A DNA stretch of 64,000 nucleotides from Pseudomonas sp. NC02 (GTDB lineage: Bacteria > Pseudomonadota > Gammaproteobacteria > Pseudomonadales > Pseudomonadaceae): positions 5,890,001-5,954,000 of the forward strand of contig NZ_CP025624.1 of assembly GCF_002874965.1 (NCBI RefSeq), in the 5' to 3' direction. The position numbers were made by a program, and so were the translations under genes. Below, in pieces: positions 52,910 through 61,874 of this stretch. Numbering within the stretch: position 1 is the stretch's first letter; every line of letters begins with the position of its first letter. The notes below the pieces were generated by a model, which did not search any database, was not told where the DNA came from, and worked only from the letters and a program-made list of their open reading frames with translations.

Positions 52910-53599
52910 TCAAGGCCGCGGATCGTCATCCTTCCAGGGCGCCGAGAGGTAGCGAGTGCGGTTGAATGTCTCCAGCCACTCGGGGCAGAACACCACCAGG
53001 GCGCTGATCACCATGCCATTGATAAAGGCCTCGGGGAAAATGATCAGCCACAAGTAGCCGACAAAATCCTCGATCCATTCCGGCATCGCGAAACGGCCAT
53101 CGAACCACAGCAGCCCCAGGCCTGCCAGCAGGCACAGCAAGGCCGACAGTGCGGCGGCGAAAAAGCCCGAACAGAAGATATACACAAAGGGATTGCGTGG
53201 CTTCGCCCGCTCCACCAGCAGCGCACAACCCTCGGTGACCAGCACCGGCAACAGGATCAGCAGCATGCCGTTGATCCCCACGGCGGCAAGGTCCTGGCGG
53301 CCGAGCAACACCAGGCCGAGCTGCGCGGCAAAGCCTCCGACAATCGCCAGGGGCCAATCGAGCAACAAGGTCACGGCGGTCATGCCGATGAAGTGATAGG
53401 ACACCCCGGTGTCGAAATCCCGGCGCACCAACCACAACATGAACAGTGCGAATACGGTGCCGAACAGCAAGTGCTGGCGTCGGCGGTCGGCAAACAGCTC
53501 GACCCACGGCGAACGCAGGAGCGCCCACATCACCACCGGCGCATACAGCAGCCAGCCGATGCTGAGGGTTTCCGGCGCCAACACCGCTGCGCTGATCAC
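52910..53599 (-). CDS. Predicted CbiM-like (COG3235) integral membrane protein
   Basis: 229 aa with about six hydrophobic segments. VSYHFIGMTAVTLLLDWPLAIVGGFAAQLGLVLLG and FPEAFINGMVISALVVFCPEW are the conserved blocks. Resembles the energy-coupling-factor permease family, but the N-terminal Met-His metal motif of true CbiM is missing, so cobalt/nickel uptake is unsure. It overlaps the next gene by four bases (ATGA) and forms an operon with it. Confidence 0.7.
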   Translation of the reverse strand: MISAAVLAPETLSIGWLLYAPVVMWALLRSPWVELFADRRRQHLLFGTVFALFMLWLVRRDFDTGVSYHFIGMTAVTLLLDWPLAIVGGFAAQLGLVLLGRQDLAAVGINGMLLILLPVLVTEGCALLVERAKPRNPFVYIFCSGFFAAALSALLCLLAGLGLLWFDGRFAMPEWIEDFVGYLWLIIFPEAFINGMVISALVVFCPEWLETFNRTRYLSAPWKDDDPRP

Positions 53600-54063
53600 G
53601 GCTGCACCTGCTCCAGGGCCTGGCGCAGTTCAGCGGCGGAATCGTATTCGTGCTGCGCCACCAGCGTTCCGTGATCCAGTTGCAGCCACAGCACTTTATC
53701 CACAGGTGCGGGATAGCGCGGGCTTACACGGGCATCGCGGTCGAGCATGACGCGATAGTTGTAGGCCTGCATCGCCGGCACCGCGAACATCTTCGCGATC
53801 AGCCGGGGCATGCGCTGGATATCGGCGAGAAACACCGCATGCCGAGCCTCCAGGTAACCCTTGGGCTGGCCTTGCAGCGCCGCATCGACGATCTTGGCGG
53901 CGTCCATGCTGCGCGCTACGAGCAAGGTTTGCGCCTGGTCATCCAGGGTGTAGGCCTGGTCGAACTGATCAAGCAACGTCCAGGGTGCAACGCGCTCACC
54001 CACTTCGACGGCTTGGGCCCACACGGGCAAAAGACTCAAGAACAGCACCACAAAACACTTCAC
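53596..54063 (-). CDS. Secreted thioredoxin-like protein, unknown function
   Basis: 155 aa with signal peptide MKCFVVLFLSLLPVWAQA, then VEVGERVAPWTLLDQFDQAYTLDDQAQTLLVA. The 'P-W-x-L-x-D-Q-F' opening resembles thioredoxin/AhpC-like folds, but no CxxC is present, so a redox role is not supported. Co-transcribed and overlapping by four bases with the CbiM-like gene, which makes it a candidate partner (perhaps a periplasmic metal or ligand protein). Confidence 0.65.
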   Translation of the reverse strand: MKCFVVLFLSLLPVWAQAVEVGERVAPWTLLDQFDQAYTLDDQAQTLLVARSMDAAKIVDAALQGQPKGYLEARHAVFLADIQRMPRLIAKMFAVPAMQAYNYRVMLDRDARVSPRYPAPVDKVLWLQLDHGTLVAQHEYDSAAELRQALEQVQP

Positions 54064-54165
54064 TGCATACTCCTCATGCCACGGGAAACTGTCGAGTGGC
54101 CAGTCTACACCGACCTTTTGACGCGGGACTTCCTGCGGTCATCATTTGGACGCTAAGCTGGTGAC

Positions 54166-54795
54166 ATGGATGACTCAGATTATTTGCGCCTGCTCACCGT
54201 AGCGGCCGAACAAGCCAATGCTTTCCTGTCCAATGCCCGCAAATGGGAGCGTGAGCGTTGGGTCTGCCAGCGCCTGTTGCAAGGCTTGAACGTGCCCTAT
54301 CGCGCCGAAGAATTCCACGCCGCCGGGCAAGAGCCGCCGGACGTGCTGTTTCGCGACGCCAGTTTCGAAGTGTTTTTCGTACTCGATGAAGGCCGGCGCC
54401 TGAACGATGAATGGCGTGACGAACTGCTGCGGCGGCGCAGCGCGTTTTCCCTGAGCCAACTGGTTCGGCGAGAAGCCAAGCCCCGGCGCATTCCCGCCCA
54501 CGAATTCCTGTTGCGCCTGGCGCCCACCCTGCGCAAGAAGGCCCACAACTATAAAGAGCGCGGGATGGACCTGGGGGAGCTGGACCTCATCGCCTTCGCC
54601 AGCCTCAAGCGCGAAGTACTGGACCTCAACAGTCACTTCCCTCCTCCCACCGAGTACCTGCGCCAGGGCTGGCGCTCGCTGTCCCTCGTGGGGCCGACCT
54701 TCGCCCGCGTACTGTTCGCGCACCCGGACGCACCGGACTTCTTGCGCAACAATCTGGGGCGCAGCATAGTGTTCGATGTGGGCATCAGCCTGTGA
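54166..54795 (+). CDS. DUF1780 protein
   Basis: 209 aa cytoplasmic protein; family remembered from PA4535-type genes, with a restriction-endonuclease-like fold reported for DUF1780. DVLFRDASFEVFFVLDEGRRLNDEW could hold the acidic residues of such a fold. Function unknown. A 57-aa gene follows 89 bases after its stop. Confidence 0.75.
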   Translation: MDDSDYLRLLTVAAEQANAFLSNARKWERERWVCQRLLQGLNVPYRAEEFHAAGQEPPDVLFRDASFEVFFVLDEGRRLNDEWRDELLRRRSAFSLSQLVRREAKPRRIPAHEFLLRLAPTLRKKAHNYKERGMDLGELDLIAFASLKREVLDLNSHFPPPTEYLRQGWRSLSLVGPTFARVLFAHPDAPDFLRNNLGRSIVFDVGISL

Positions 54796-54884
54796 TCGGG
54801 TTGGCGACTATGCTTCAGGCAATGCCGCCAATCACCCGACTGTAACGTGGCGCCCTTCAGCAACGTCTACCTGACGAGGCCTTT

Positions 54885-55058
54885 ATGACCAGCCGCCTGA
54901 ACCCCGACGACCAACAGCATGTCGAAGAGTACCTGCAACTGTCCCAGAACCAAGTCGAGCGCAAGCCTTTCCGGCCCTGGCTGCTCCTTGCGGTGGTGCT
55001 GGTTGCAGTGATCGGCCTGGGTTTGCTGAGCCGCCTTTTGAGTTACCTGACGCTATGA
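54885..55058 (+). CDS. Small membrane protein, DUF3094 family, 57 aa
   Basis: Encoded from ATG 54885 to TGA 55058, with GACGAGG about eight bases upstream. N-terminus is soluble (MTSRLNPDDQQHVEEYLQLSQ), then one helix near residues 33-54, giving a small single-pass protein. DUF3094 by resemblance. Stands before ndh. Confidence 0.75.
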   Translation: MTSRLNPDDQQHVEEYLQLSQNQVERKPFRPWLLLAVVLVAVIGLGLLSRLLSYLTL

Positions 55059-55118
55059 GCTGCCTGGCGCTCGCTCGGGTAACTGCACCGATTTCCTTTA
55101 GCCTTGCGAGATATCCCC

Positions 55119-56417
55119 ATGACCCATCGTATTATTATCGTCGGCGGCGGCGCCGGCGGCCTGGAGTTGGCTACCCGCCTGGGTAAGACTCTGGGCAAGC
55201 GCGGCATCGCCAGCGTCACCCTGGTGGATGCCAACCTCACCCACATCTGGAAACCCTTGCTCCACGAGGTGGCGGCCGGCTCGCTGAACTCTTCGGAAGA
55301 CGAACTCAATTATGTTGCCCAAGCCAAATGGAACCACTTCGAGTTCCAGCTGGGGCGCATGAGCGGGCTTGATCGCGAGCAGAAAAAAATCCAGCTGGCC
55401 GCCACCCTCGACGAAGAAGGCCGGGAACTGGTGCCCGCGCGCGTGCTGGGCTACGACAGCCTGGTGATCGCCGTCGGCAGCACCACCAATGACTTCGGCA
55501 CCGAAGGCGCGGCGCAACACTGCCTGTTCCTCGACACCCGCAAGCAGGCTGAGCGTTTCCACCAGCAATTGCTCAATCACTATCTGCGCGCCCATGCCGG
55601 GCAGACGGACGTGGTAGAGCAGATCAGCGTCGCCATTGTCGGCGCCGGTGCCACCGGCGTCGAGCTGGCCGCCGAGCTGCATAACGCCGCACATGAACTG
55701 GCCGCCTATGGCTTGGACAAGATCAAGCCGGAAAACATGCACATCACCCTGATCGAAGCCGGCCCACGGGTGTTGCCTGCACTGCCGGAGCGTATTGGCG
55801 GGCCCGTACATAAAACCCTGGAGAAACTCGGGGTGACCGTCCTGACCAACTCCGCCGTCAGTGAAGTGACGGCCGACGCCCTGATCACCAGCAGCGGCCA
55901 GGTAATCCCGGCCAGCCTCAAGGTCTGGGCCGCCGGGATTCGTGCACCAGGCTTCCTCAAGGACATCGACGGCCTGGAAACCAACCGTATCAACCAACTG
56001 CAAGTGCTGCCGACCCTGCAAACCACTCGCGACGAAAATATCTTCGCCTTCGGTGATTGCGCCGCTTGCCCGCAACCCGGCACCGATCGCAATGTGCCGC
56101 CACGGGCCCAGGCAGCTCACCAGCAGGCATCGTTGCTGGCCAAGTCGCTGAAACTGCGGATCGAGGGCAAGGACCTGCCGTCGTACAAGTACACCGACTA
56201 CGGCTCGCTGATCTCGCTGTCGCGCTTCTCGGCGGTGGGTAACTTGATGGGCAACCTGACGGGCAGCGTGATGCTGGAAGGCTGGCTGGCGCGGATGTTC
56301 TATGTGTCGCTGTATCGCATGCACCAGATGGCACTGTATGGCTTCTTCCGCACGGCGATGCTGATGCTGGGGAGCAAGATCGGGCGAGGGACCGAGCCGC
56401 GCCTGAAACTGCACTGA
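55119..56417 (+). CDS. ndh: Type II NADH dehydrogenase (NDH-2)
   Basis: 432 aa, non-proton-pumping NADH:ubiquinone oxidoreductase. First Rossmann motif IVGGGAGGLELATRLG, second VAIVGAGATGVELAAEL, IFAFGDCAACP near the flavin, and a C-terminal amphipathic region (FYVSLYRMHQMALYGFFRTAML) that holds it on the membrane. ATG 55119 is chosen since it starts MTHRIIIVGGG; a TTG 15 bases earlier is possible. A REP pair follows. Confidence 0.93.
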   Translation: MTHRIIIVGGGAGGLELATRLGKTLGKRGIASVTLVDANLTHIWKPLLHEVAAGSLNSSEDELNYVAQAKWNHFEFQLGRMSGLDREQKKIQLAATLDEEGRELVPARVLGYDSLVIAVGSTTNDFGTEGAAQHCLFLDTRKQAERFHQQLLNHYLRAHAGQTDVVEQISVAIVGAGATGVELAAELHNAAHELAAYGLDKIKPENMHITLIEAGPRVLPALPERIGGPVHKTLEKLGVTVLTNSAVSEVTADALITSSGQVIPASLKVWAAGIRAPGFLKDIDGLETNRINQLQVLPTLQTTRDENIFAFGDCAACPQPGTDRNVPPRAQAAHQQASLLAKSLKLRIEGKDLPSYKYTDYGSLISLSRFSAVGNLMGNLTGSVMLEGWLARMFYVSLYRMHQMALYGFFRTAMLMLGSKIGRGTEPRLKLH

Positions 56418-56446
56418 CAGCACGTTCCGGGATAGGACTCGGTGAG

Positions 56447-56535
56447 TGTGGGAGCGGGCTTGCTCGCGAAAGCGGTGGTTCAGTGCCAGATGCACTGACT
56501 GACACACCGCTTTCGCGAGCAAGCCCGCTCCCACA
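56447..56535. repeat. REP-type palindromic pair
   Basis: Perfect 31-base arms (56447-56477 and 56505-56535), GTGGGAGCGGGCTTGCTCGC core. Between ndh and the tRNA cluster terminator. Confidence 0.92.
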
Positions 56536-56571
56536 TTTGTTTTGTGGTGCGGACAGGATTCCGCGCACAAA

Positions 56572-56605
56572 AAAAATCCCCGTATCTTTCGATACGAGGA
56601 TTTTT
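56572..56605 (-). terminator. Terminator of the tRNA cluster
   Basis: CGTATC/GATACG stem extended by AAAAATCC/GGATTTTT, one mismatch, TTTC loop. In the minus direction a run of eight T follows the stem, so it ends the last tRNA-Pro transcript. Symmetric A/T tails make it potentially bidirectional (ndh). Confidence 0.85.
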
Positions 56606-56609
56606 AATA

Positions 56610-56686
56610 TGGTCGGGGTAAGGGGATTCGAACTCCTGACATCCTGCTCCCAAAGCAGGCGCGCTACCGGACTGCGCTATACCCCG
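56610..56686 (-). tRNA. tRNA-Pro (TGG), copy 2
   Basis: 77 bases including encoded CCA. Anticodon TGG in CTTTGGGAG, T-arm GGAGTTCGAATCC. Identical to the copy at 56862-56938. Last gene of the cluster; a separate terminator lies between it and tRNA-Lys. Confidence 0.95.
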
Positions 56687-56689
56687 GTA

Positions 56690-56716
56690 AAAAAAAGGCG
56701 ACCTCTCAGTCGCCTT
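56690..56716 (-). terminator. Internal terminator between tRNA-Lys and the second tRNA-Pro
   Basis: In the minus direction AAGGCGAC and GTCGCCTT form a perfect eight-base stem with a six-base loop, followed by TTTTTT. It would stop most transcription before the last tRNA-Pro unless that gene has its own promoter. Confidence 0.8.
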
Positions 56717-56780
56717 CTTCGATCAGCGCTTTTGGCCTCTGATCTTAAGATTCGATTCCAGCGTTAACTGGTCTCAAAAA

Positions 56781-56856
56781 TGGTGGGTCGTGTGGGATTC
56801 GAACCTACGACCAATTGGTTAAAAGCCAACTGCTCTACCAACTGAGCTAACGACCC
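56781..56856 (-). tRNA. tRNA-Lys (TTT)
   Basis: 76 bases with encoded CCA. Anticodon loop CTTTTAA, T-arm GGTTCGAATCC, acceptor GGGTCGT. Third tRNA in transcription order. Confidence 0.95.
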
Positions 56857-56861
56857 AAATA

Positions 56862-56938
56862 TGGTCGGGGTAAGGGGATTCGAACTCCTGACATCCTGCT
56901 CCCAAAGCAGGCGCGCTACCGGACTGCGCTATACCCCG
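56862..56938 (-). tRNA. tRNA-Pro (TGG), copy 1
   Basis: 77 bases with CCA, identical to 56610-56686. The bases just outside (AATATGG) also match at both copies, consistent with tandem duplication. Confidence 0.95.
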
Positions 56939-56948
56939 GTTTTGAAAT

Positions 56949-57024
56949 TGGCTCCGTGACCAGGACTCGAACCTGGGACCCAATGATTAACAGTCATTTG
57001 CTCTACCGACTGAGCTATCACGGA
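56949..57024 (-). tRNA. tRNA-Asn (GTT)
   Basis: 76 bases with CCA. Anticodon loop CTGTTAA, D-arm GCTCAGTCGGTAGAGC. First tRNA after the promoter at 57104-57139. Confidence 0.95.
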
Positions 57025-57103
57025 ACTACATATTTCAAAGTGTTACGTTGTTGCATGTTACCTTCTCTTCGATGCTTCCGTATCGCTACGTTAGTGTCTC
57101 TGA

Positions 57104-57139
57104 GGCGCGCTATTCTACAATCTTAAAAACCCCTGTCAA
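57104..57139 (-). promoter_or_regulatory. Promoter of the tRNA cluster with GC-rich discriminator
   Basis: Minus strand: -35 TTGACA (57134-57139), 16-base spacer, -10 TAGAAT (57112-57117), then GCGCGCC. A GC-rich discriminator next to -10 is the mark of stringently controlled stable-RNA promoters. About 80 bases of leader precede tRNA-Asn. Confidence 0.85.
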
Positions 57140-57271
57140 CCCTTTAAATTGCTTTTAAGACAATGATTTGCGCTTCTTTCTGATTTCTCCTTGGGGAGAA
57201 GAAACCGTTGGGCTGACGTTGCTGCGGGGCGCACTTTACAAGCCTTTGCCTTACAGTTCAACGCCCTATCG

Positions 57272-57299
57272 AAAAAAAAGGCCCCGCAATGCGGGGCCT
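57272..57299 (-). terminator. Terminator of clpB
   Basis: GGCCCCGC/GCGGGGCC stem with a three-base loop (57280-57298). In the minus direction a run of T (eight A on +, 57272-57279) follows. Canonical. Confidence 0.92.
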
Positions 57300-57324
57300 C
57301 TTCTTATAGCAGTACCGCTTGGGC

Positions 57325-59889
57325 TTAGTGGAAGACGATTTCGTCGTTCTCCACCGTCGCCTCGACGCTGGTGCCCGGCATAAAGCTGCCCGACAGGATC
57401 AGCTGCGCCAACGGGTTCTCGATCCAGCGCTGGATCGCACGTTTCAACGGCCGTGCGCCATAAACCGGGTCGTAACCAACCGCGATCAGCTTGTCCAACG
57501 CCTCGCGGCTCAGCACCAGGGACAACTCGCGCTCCGCCAGACGGCTGCGCAGGCGGCCCAACTGGATCTCGGTAATGCCCGCGATCTGATCCCGCGCCAG
57601 AGGCTCGAAGATCACCACTTCATCGACCCGGTTGATGAACTCCGGCCGGAAGTGGCTGGTCAGCGCGTCCATTACCGCTGCACGCTGGGCTTCACGGTCA
57701 CCCACCAGCTCCTGAATCTGTACCGAGCCCAGGTTGGAGGTCATCACGATCACCGTATTGCGGAAGTCCACGGTACGCCCGTGACTGTCCGTCAGGCGGC
57801 CATCTTCCAGCACTTGCAGCAACACGTTGAACACATCCGGGTGGGCCTTCTCGACCTCGTCCAGGAGGATCACCGAGTAAGGCTTGCGCCGTACCGCTTC
57901 GGTCAGGTAACCGCCTTCCTCGTACCCTACATAGCCTGGTGGCGCCCCGATCAGGCGAGCCACGGAATGTTTCTCCATGAACTCGGACATATCGATCCGC
58001 ACCATCGCCTCTTCGGTATCAAAGAGGAATTCGGCCAGGGCCTTGCACAGCTCGGTCTTGCCCACGCCGGTCGGGCCGAGGAACATGAACGAGCCGCTCG
58101 GACGGTTCGGATCGGACAACCCGGCCCGCGAACGCCGCACCGCGTTGGACACCGCGACCACCGCCTCTTCCTGGCCGATGACGCGCTGGTGCAACAGGCT
58201 TTCCATCTTCAGCAGCTTGTCGCGCTCGCCTTCGAGCATTTTCGACACCGGGATACCGGTCCACTTCGAGACGACTTCGGCGATTTCTTCCTCGGTCACC
58301 TTACTGCGCAGCAGCTGGTTCTCGGGCTTGCCGTGCTGGTCGACCATCTGCAGGCTACGCTCCAGGTCCGGGATCACCCCGTACTGCAACTCGGCCATAC
58401 GGTTCAGGTCGCCTTTACGGCGGGCTGCTTCCAGTTCCTGACGGGACTGCTCGATCTTTTGCTGGATCTGCGCAGAACCCTGCACTTCGGCTTTTTCCGA
58501 GGTCCAGATTTCTTCGAGGTCCGAATACTCACGCTCGAGGCGAACAATTTCTTCCTGGAGTTTTTCCAGGCGTTTCTTCGCCGGCTCGTCTTCTTCTTTC
58601 TTCAGGGCCTGGGATTCAACTTTCAGCTGAATCAGGCGCCGATCCAGACGGTCCAGCACTTCGGGCTTCGAATCGATTTCCATCCGAATGCGGCTGGCCG
58701 CTTCGTCGATCAAGTCGATGGCCTTGTCCGGCAACTGCCGATCAGTGATGTAGCGATGGCTCAGTTTCGCCGCCGCGATGATCGCACCGTCGGTGATCGC
58801 GACTTTATGGTGGACCTCATACCGCTCTTTCAAGCCACGCAGGATCGCGATGGTGTCTTCTTCGCTCGGTTCTTCCACCAATACTTTCTGGAAGCGACGC
58901 TCAAGGGCCGCGTCCTTCTCGATGTACTGACGGTATTCGTTCAAAGTGGTCGCACCCACGCAATGCAACTCGCCCCGCGCCAGTGCCGGCTTGAGCATGT
59001 TGCCCGCGTCCATCGAGCCTTCGCCTTTACCGGCGCCGACCATCGTGTGCAGTTCGTCGATAAACAGAATGATCTGCCCTTCCTGCTTCGACAGTTCGTT
59101 CAGCAGGGATTTGAGGCGCTCTTCGAACTCGCCACGGAACTTGGCGCCGGCAATCAGCGACCCCATGTCCAGGGACAGCAGGCGCTTGCCTTTAAGGCCG
59201 TCCGGCACTTCACCATTGATGATGCGCTGGGCCAGGCCTTCGGCAATCGCGGTTTTACCCACGCCAGGTTCACCGATCAGCACCGGGTTGTTCTTGGTGC
59301 GACGCTGCAGGACCTGGATGGTGCGACGAATTTCGTCGTCACGACCGATCACCGGGTCAAGCTTGCCTTCTTCGGCGCGCTTGGTCAGGTCGACGGTGTA
59401 TTTGTCCAGGGCCTGGCGGGACTCCTCGTGGTTAGGGTCATTTACCGCCTCGCCGCCGCGCAGGTTGTTGATGGCGTTTTCCAGGGCTTTTTTGCTCACG
59501 CCCTGGCCCAGCAACAATTTGCCAAGTTTGCTGTTGTCGTCCATCGCGGCGAGCAGCACCACTTCACTGGAGATGAACTGGTCACCCTTTTGCTGCGCCA
59601 GTCGATCCGCCTGGTTAAGCAGACGCGCCAGATCCTGGGACATGTTCACGTCGCCAGTCGGGTTTTGGATTTTCGGCAGTTGGTCGAGCTCTTTGCTCAA
59701 CTCCTTGCGCAGGCTGTTGACGTCGAAGCCCACCTGCATCAGCAAGGGTTTGATGGAACCGCCTTGCTGCTCCAGGAGCGCTTGCATCAAGTGCGCAGGC
59801 TCGATGGCCGGATGATCCAGGCCAACCGCCAGAGATTGGGCATCGGATAAAGCCAACTGCAATTTGCTGGTTAAACGATCAATACGCAT
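57325..59889 (-). CDS. clpB: ATP-dependent disaggregase ClpB
   Basis: 854-aa Hsp100 chaperone, works with DnaK to rescue aggregates. N-domain (~1-145), AAA1 with GEPGVGKTA (~residue 205) and Walker [15 protein letters not shown], coiled-coil M-domain (~400-520; [29 protein letters not shown]), AAA2 with GPTGVGKTE and [11 protein letters not shown]. Length as in E. coli (857). ATG 59889 is preceded by AAAGGAAGG. A sigma-32 promoter lies at 59967-59994 and a terminator follows. Confidence 0.96.
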   Translation of the reverse strand: MRIDRLTSKLQLALSDAQSLAVGLDHPAIEPAHLMQALLEQQGGSIKPLLMQVGFDVNSLRKELSKELDQLPKIQNPTGDVNMSQDLARLLNQADRLAQQKGDQFISSEVVLLAAMDDNSKLGKLLLGQGVSKKALENAINNLRGGEAVNDPNHEESRQALDKYTVDLTKRAEEGKLDPVIGRDDEIRRTIQVLQRRTKNNPVLIGEPGVGKTAIAEGLAQRIINGEVPDGLKGKRLLSLDMGSLIAGAKFRGEFEERLKSLLNELSKQEGQIILFIDELHTMVGAGKGEGSMDAGNMLKPALARGELHCVGATTLNEYRQYIEKDAALERRFQKVLVEEPSEEDTIAILRGLKERYEVHHKVAITDGAIIAAAKLSHRYITDRQLPDKAIDLIDEAASRIRMEIDSKPEVLDRLDRRLIQLKVESQALKKEEDEPAKKRLEKLQEEIVRLEREYSDLEEIWTSEKAEVQGSAQIQQKIEQSRQELEAARRKGDLNRMAELQYGVIPDLERSLQMVDQHGKPENQLLRSKVTEEEIAEVVSKWTGIPVSKMLEGERDKLLKMESLLHQRVIGQEEAVVAVSNAVRRSRAGLSDPNRPSGSFMFLGPTGVGKTELCKALAEFLFDTEEAMVRIDMSEFMEKHSVARLIGAPPGYVGYEEGGYLTEAVRRKPYSVILLDEVEKAHPDVFNVLLQVLEDGRLTDSHGRTVDFRNTVIVMTSNLGSVQIQELVGDREAQRAAVMDALTSHFRPEFINRVDEVVIFEPLARDQIAGITEIQLGRLRSRLAERELSLVLSREALDKLIAVGYDPVYGARPLKRAIQRWIENPLAQLILSGSFMPGTSVEATVENDEIVFH

Positions 59890-59966
59890 TAGTCACCTTC
59901 CTTTTGAGCAGGCCGGAGCTATGAACAAACACATCCTGAATGAAGAAACCTGCCAGATACCCTTAT

Positions 59967-59994
59967 AGATGGGGTGGATTCTGGAAGATTCAAG
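59967..59994 (-). promoter_or_regulatory. Sigma-32 (heat-shock) promoter of clpB
   Basis: Minus strand: -35 CTTGAAT (59988-59994), 13-base spacer, -10 CCCCATCT (59967-59974), which fit the RpoH consensus CTTGAAA / CCCCATnT well. About 78 bases before the clpB ATG. Confidence 0.88.
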
Positions 59995-60040
59995 CGGGCG
60001 ACCGCTGACTTGCGTCAGGATTGACCCAAGTCAAAGGAGT

Positions 60041-60766
60041 CTAGTGTTCAAGCCAGACAAGGGAGGCAAACCGACCGGTGCGCGGGCTGCGACGGTAGGA
60101 GTAGAAGCGGGGATCCGTCACGGTGCACAAGCCGCCACCGTACACGGCAGTGACGCCGCGGGCGGCAAGCCGCAGGCGGGCCAGCTGATAAATGTCGGCC
60201 ATGAACTTGCCCGGGTTCTGACTGGGCACGAACCCCTCAATCGTTTCCGGAAGTTGCTGCATAAAGGCTTCACGCACTTCCGGGCCGACTTCAAAGGCTT
60301 GCGGACCGATGGCCGGCCCCAGCCACACCAGTACGTCGGCAGGCTCGGTATCCAGGCTTTCAACGGTCGCTTCCAATACGCCAGCGGCCAGGCCACGCCA
60401 GCCGGCATGGGCTGCCGCGACGCGGGTACCGGCGCGATTGCAAAACAAGGCAGGCAGGCAATCAGCCGTCATCGAAGTGCAGGCGATGCCCGGAGTGCTG
60501 GTCCAACTGCCATCGGCTTCGGCAGTCCGACCGGGGTCCGCCTCGACGACAACCACACCGTGAACCTGGCGCAACCAGGCGGGCTGGATATTGAAGGCAG
60601 CGCAGAGACGACGGCGATTTTCGAGCACGGCTTCGAGGCTGTCCTCGACATGATCGCCGAGATTTAGGCTGTCGAACGGCGCCACGCTGACGCCGCCCGC
60701 ACGGGTGGTAACGCAGGCTTTCACCCCGGCCGGCGCGGGCCAGTCAGGAATCAGCCAGTCACTCAT
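60041..60766 (-). CDS. pgeF: PgeF/YfiH-family multicopper-like (laccase domain) protein
   Basis: 241 aa. Metal residues in QVHGVVVVEAD (His), MTADCLPALF (Cys) and AAHAGWRGLAAG (His). Known as polyphenol oxidase or purine nucleosidase-like; in E. coli it corrects peptidoglycan errors (L-Ser in place of L-Ala). ATG overlaps the rluD stop by four bases, so the two are coupled, as usual. Confidence 0.92.
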   Translation of the reverse strand: MSDWLIPDWPAPAGVKACVTTRAGGVSVAPFDSLNLGDHVEDSLEAVLENRRRLCAAFNIQPAWLRQVHGVVVVEADPGRTAEADGSWTSTPGIACTSMTADCLPALFCNRAGTRVAAAHAGWRGLAAGVLEATVESLDTEPADVLVWLGPAIGPQAFEVGPEVREAFMQQLPETIEGFVPSQNPGKFMADIYQLARLRLAARGVTAVYGGGLCTVTDPRFYSYRRSPRTGRFASLVWLEH

Positions 60767-61725
60767 CCGATAAACGCCTCGCGATCCTGCTTGAGCAGCG
60801 ACAACAACCAGACAAAATCGTCTGGGAGTGGCGATTCCCAGCTCATCCGCTTACCGCTCGTCGGATGATCCAGCTCCAGGAAGCGTGCATGCAGCGCCTG
60901 GCGCGGGAAGGTTTTCAGCGAATCAACCATGGTTGCACTGGCCGCCGGCGGAATGCGGAAGCGCCCACCGTAGGCCGGATCTCCGACCAACGGGAAGTTG
61001 ATGTGCGCCATGTGCACCCGAATCTGGTGGGTACGACCGGTTTCCAGCTTTACCCGCACGTGAGTGTGGGAGCGGAAACGCTCAAGCACGCGGTAGTGGC
61101 TGACGGCTTGCTTGCCGCCTTCCATCACCGCCATGCGCTGGCGCTGCTGGCCGTGGCGGCCGATCGGGGCATTGATTTTGCCACCGGCGGTTACCACGCC
61201 GATCACGATGCATTCGTAGATCCGGCTGACGCTGCGGCTCTGCAGTTGTGTGACCAGCTGCGTCTGCGCCTGAATGGTCTTGGCTACCACCATGAGGCCG
61301 GTGGTGTCCTTGTCCAGGCGGTGCACGATGCCGCAGCGCGGGACATTGATGATGTCCGGCACGTGGTGCAACAAGGCATTGAGCAGCGTGCCATCAGCGT
61401 GCCCGGCGGCCGGGTGAACCACCAGGCCGGCAGGTTTGTTGATCACCAGGATGTCGTCGTCTTCGTAGACGATGTCCAGTTCAATGTCCTGGGCGATCCA
61501 TTCTCCCTGGGCTTCCTGCTCGGCAGTCAGCTCAAGAATCGCACCACCATGGACTATGTCTCGCGGGCGGATAACCGCTCCATCCACAGTCAGGCGGCCG
61601 TCTTTGATCCAGGCGGAAAGGCGCGAGCGCGAGTGCTCAGCGAATAATTGTGCGGCGACTTGATCGAGGCGTTGGCCGCCCAATTCGGACGGCACCTCTG
61701 CGCGAAGTTCAATTTTATCGGACAT
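60763..61725 (-). CDS. rluD: 23S rRNA pseudouridine synthase RluD
   Basis: 320 aa, makes pseudouridines 1911/1915/1917. N-terminal S4 domain (GQRLDQVAAQLFAEHSRSRLSAWIKDGRLTVDG), catalytic Asp in CGIVHRLDKDTTGLMVVAK, LETGRTHQIRVHM. ATG 61725 begins MSDKIELRAEVP; an upstream in-frame start adds 28 odd residues. Divergent to bamD across 149 bases. Confidence 0.94.
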   Translation of the reverse strand: MSDKIELRAEVPSELGGQRLDQVAAQLFAEHSRSRLSAWIKDGRLTVDGAVIRPRDIVHGGAILELTAEQEAQGEWIAQDIELDIVYEDDDILVINKPAGLVVHPAAGHADGTLLNALLHHVPDIINVPRCGIVHRLDKDTTGLMVVAKTIQAQTQLVTQLQSRSVSRIYECIVIGVVTAGGKINAPIGRHGQQRQRMAVMEGGKQAVSHYRVLERFRSHTHVRVKLETGRTHQIRVHMAHINFPLVGDPAYGGRFRIPPAASATMVDSLKTFPRQALHARFLELDHPTSGKRMSWESPLPDDFVWLLSLLKQDREAFIG

Positions 61726-61874
61726 GCTCAGACTAGGCGTGGCACAGCCTTTGGTTTCGGCTGCGCGCTTGTGGTTAAATACGGCGTCTTTTGCCCCGAG
61801 GCTTTCCAAGGGGCGCTCATCATAACAGGACGGCCCCGCCCAAGACAGCGGCCGTCATAGGGACGCAAGCCGCC

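Noticed and set aside
53596-54063. Redox thioredoxin or FAD/FMN dehydrogenase label
   Set aside because: No CxxC and no dinucleotide-binding motif is visible, so only a fold resemblance is claimed.
57319-59850. Long + strand frame opposite clpB
   Set aside because: Antisense shadow of clpB; no family features.
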